A DNA stretch of 7,192 nucleotides from an uncultured Erysipelotrichaceae bacterium (GTDB lineage: Bacteria; Bacillota_I; Bacilli_A; Erysipelotrichales; Erysipelotrichaceae). Where the stretch lies: contig ONOV01000007.1 of NCBI GenBank assembly GCA_900319505.1, positions 1-7,192 on the forward strand, written 5' to 3'. This document shows positions 5,137 to 7,192 of the stretch, in pieces. The translations under genes and the position numbers were made by a program. The notes beneath the pieces are model-generated. The model was not told the DNA's origin and searched no databases. It worked only from the letters and a program-made list of their open reading frames with translations. Position 1 is the first letter of the stretch. Each line of letters begins with the position of its first letter.

Positions 5137-6312
5137 ATGAAAGAGCTCGCACTGAAGTATGGGATGAATCCCAACCAGAAGCCTTCCCGCATTTACATGG
5201 CGGATGGCCGTGATCTGCCGGTAACAGTACTGAATGGAAGACCTGGTTTTATCAACTTCCTGGATGCTCTGAACAGCTGGCAGCTGGTATCACAGCTGAA
5301 GGAAGCGACCGGCTTATGCGCTGCCGCCAGCTTCAAGCATGTATCGCCGGCCGGAGCTGCCGTAGGTCTGCCGTTAAGCGAAGTGGAAAAGAAAATCTAT
5401 TTCGTGGACGGGAAAGAACTGAGTCCGCTTGCCTGTGCCTATGCCCGGGCAAGAGGTGCTGACCGCATGAGCTCTTATGGTGATTTTGCGGCTTTATCAG
5501 ATGTATGTGATAAGGACACCGCTTTACTGCTGAAGCCGGAAGTATCCGACGGCGTCATTGCCCCGGGCTACAGTGAAGAAGCCCTTGAAATTCTGAAGTC
5601 CAAGAAGAAGGGCAATTACAATATCATCCAGATCGACCCTTCCTATGTGCCGGATCCGATTGAAAGAAAACAGGTATTCGGCGTGACCTTTGAACAGGGA
5701 AGGAATGATGTGAAGATCGATGCTTCCCTGCTCACCAATATCGTGACAAAGAATAAGGAACTGCCGGAAGAGGCCAAGCGTGATCTTGTCATTGCTCTGA
5801 TCGGGCTCAAGTATACCCAGTCCAACAGTGTTGCCTATGCCAAGAACGGTCAGCTGATCGGTGTCGGTGCCGGCCAGCAGAGCCGTATCCACTGTACAAG
5901 ACTGGCCGGCTCCAAGGCGGATAACTGGTGGCTGAGACAGTATGACAAGGTGCTGAACCTGCCGTTTGTGGACGGGATCAGAAGAGCAGACCGTGATAAT
6001 GCCATTGACAATTACATCGGCGACCATCCGGAAGATGTGCTGCGGGATGGGGAATGGCAGAGAGTATTCAAAGTAAAGCCGCAGCCGCTGACAAAGGAAG
6101 AGAAGGAAGAATGGCTGGCTGAGAATACCGGTGTCAGCCTCGGTTCGGATGCGTTCTTCCCGTTTGGCGACAATATTGAAAGAGCACATAAAAGCGGTGT
6201 TTCCTATGTGGCGGAGCCGGGCGGCTCCATCCGCGATGACAATGTAATTGAAACAGCAGACCGGTATGGCATGGTCATTGCCTTTACCGGGGTCAGACTG
6301 TTCCATCATTAA
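5137..6312 (+). CDS. purH: Stand-alone AICAR formyltransferase (ATIC-like)
   Basis: This enzyme formylates AICAR to FAICAR with 10-formyl-tetrahydrofolate. I chose the ATG at 5137, 5 nt after GGAGG (5127-5131). An in-frame ATG at 5125 lies upstream of that site and is less likely. The product is 391 residues, the formyltransferase half only, with no cyclohydrolase domain. Key blocks are YGMNPNQ (8-14), SFKHVSPAGAAVG (65-77) with catalytic Lys67-His68, ARARGADRMSS (103-113), YTQSNSVAYAKNGQ (226-239), GAGQQSRIHCTRLAG (244-258), SDAFFPF (337-343) and the C-terminal VRLFHH. These match human ATIC far better than E. coli or B. subtilis PurH, which read roughly VKSNAIV and GAGQMSR or GAGQMNR there. 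It starts 12 nt after the cyclohydrolase stop. Confidence 0.93.
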   Translation: MKELALKYGMNPNQKPSRIYMADGRDLPVTVLNGRPGFINFLDALNSWQLVSQLKEATGLCAAASFKHVSPAGAAVGLPLSEVEKKIYFVDGKELSPLACAYARARGADRMSSYGDFAALSDVCDKDTALLLKPEVSDGVIAPGYSEEALEILKSKKKGNYNIIQIDPSYVPDPIERKQVFGVTFEQGRNDVKIDASLLTNIVTKNKELPEEAKRDLVIALIGLKYTQSNSVAYAKNGQLIGVGAGQQSRIHCTRLAGSKADNWWLRQYDKVLNLPFVDGIRRADRDNAIDNYIGDHPEDVLRDGEWQRVFKVKPQPLTKEEKEEWLAENTGVSLGSDAFFPFGDNIERAHKSGVSYVAEPGGSIRDDNVIETADRYGMVIAFTGVRLFHH

Positions 6313-6329
6313 TAGAAAAGAGGATCAGG

Positions 6330-7192
6330 ATGAAAGTATTGGTAGTTGGTTCCGGCGGCCGTGAACATGCGGTCATCCAGGCATTGAAGAAAAGCCCGTC
6401 TGTTGATGCCATTGTATGTGCACCAGGCAATGGCGGTATTTCCGCACTGGCAGAATGTGTGAACATCAGGGCAACCGATGTGGACGGCATGGTGGCGTAT
6501 GCCAGAGATAACGGCATTGATTTCTGTGTCGTGACACCGGATGATCCGCTGGCATCAGGTATGGTGGATGCCATGGAAGCAGCCGGCATTCCTTCCTTTG
6601 GACCGGAGAAGAAAGCGGCTGTCATTGAAGCCAGCAAGGTGTTCTCCAAGAATCTGATGAAGAAGTACGGTATTCCCACTGCTTCCTATGAAGTGTTTGA
6701 TGATCCGTCGGAAGTGCTGGATTATATCAGAGAAAAGAATACGTATCCGGCGGTCATCAAGGCGGACGGCCTTGCCTTAGGCAAGGGCGTATTGATTGCC
6801 AGGGATGAAAAGGAAGCGGAAGATGCTGTCAAAGAACTGATGGTGGATAAGAAGTTCGGTGCTTCCGGCAATGAAGTGGTTGTGGAAGAATTCATGGAAG
6901 GACCGGAAGTTTCCGTGCTGTCCTTTACGGATGGAAAGACCATCGTCCCGATGGTATCTTCGATGGATCATAAACGGGTCAATGACAATGATGAAGGCCT
7001 TAATACCGGCGGTATGGGTACCATTGCCCCTTCTCCGTTCTACACCCCGGAAATCGCCGACAGATGTATGAAGGAGATCTTCCTGCCTACCATGCATGCC
7101 ATGAATGCCGAAGGCCGGACATTCAAAGGCGTTCTGTACTTCGGCCTGATGTTAACCAAAGATGGACCGAAGGTAGTGGAATACAACTGCCG
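6330..7192 (+). CDS. purD: GAR synthetase PurD, cut off by the window edge
   Basis: PurD joins phosphoribosylamine and glycine using ATP, giving glycinamide ribonucleotide, the substrate of PurN. The first 287 codons are present and the frame is open to the end. The family is usually around 420-430 residues, so roughly the last third is missing. The start at 6330 follows AGAGGA (6318-6323) and sits 17 nt after the formyltransferase stop. Motifs are VLVVGSGGREHA (3-14), APGNGG (31-36), the ATP-grasp segment VIKADGLALGKGV (142-154), EEFMEGPEVSVL (186-197), SSMDHKR (210-216), NTGGMG (225-230) and VEYNC at the edge. The common GPE-x-PL loop reads TPDDPL (69-74), a variant I associate with Clostridia-like PurD. 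Confidence 0.96.
   Translation, partial: MKVLVVGSGGREHAVIQALKKSPSVDAIVCAPGNGGISALAECVNIRATDVDGMVAYARDNGIDFCVVTPDDPLASGMVDAMEAAGIPSFGPEKKAAVIEASKVFSKNLMKKYGIPTASYEVFDDPSEVLDYIREKNTYPAVIKADGLALGKGVLIARDEKEAEDAVKELMVDKKFGASGNEVVVEEFMEGPEVSVLSFTDGKTIVPMVSSMDHKRVNDNDEGLNTGGMGTIAPSPFYTPEIADRCMKEIFLPTMHAMNAEGRTFKGVLYFGLMLTKDGPKVVEYNC

Noticed and set aside
5524..6309. 261-codon open frame on the minus strand opposite the formyltransferase
   Set aside because: It is fully antisense to a gene with strong catalytic motifs. The open frame follows from the codon bias of the sense gene.

Overview
The window carries most of a purine-biosynthesis operon on the + strand. The order is purE, purF, purM, purN, a PurO-type IMP cyclohydrolase, a stand-alone AICAR formyltransferase and purD. 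purD runs off the right edge. Several features point to a Bacillota bacterium of the Clostridia/Erysipelotrichia kind: strong AAGGAG-type Shine-Dalgarno sites, a tightly packed pur cluster, a PurF with propeptide and Fe-S cysteines, and PurM, PurN and PurD variants with GGETAEHPG, FCGKGYYG and SSMDHKR. These family assignments come from memory of motifs, not from a search.

Region 1-605 has no convincing intact gene. It holds candidate promoter boxes, small hairpins and the decayed C-terminal end of a MATE-like transporter (stop at 549-551). It also holds one copy (from 113) of a short element that recurs at 606, just in front of the operon.

Region 606-805 is the operon leader. It contains the second copy of that element, which can close a basal stem 618-624/711-717. 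It also has a well-spaced ribosome site and a 44-codon open frame (651-785), then a clear intrinsic terminator (752-781) only 24 nt before purE. This looks like a transcription attenuator. I could not match the RNA to a riboswitch class I know, including the purine, PRPP, ZTP and THF classes.

Region 806-7192 encodes seven enzymes with gaps of at most 17 nt or with overlaps, so translation is probably coupled. PurF makes phosphoribosylamine, PurD makes GAR, PurN makes FGAR and PurM makes AIR. PurE then carboxylates AIR or isomerises N5-CAIR, and the formyltransferase plus cyclohydrolase finish IMP. purL/Q/S, purC, purB and purK are not in view.

The most distinctive enzyme feature is the last two steps. 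The usual bifunctional bacterial PurH is replaced by two neighbouring genes: an archaeal-type cyclohydrolase and a formyltransferase whose motifs match the animal/fungal ATIC type rather than E. coli or B. subtilis PurH.
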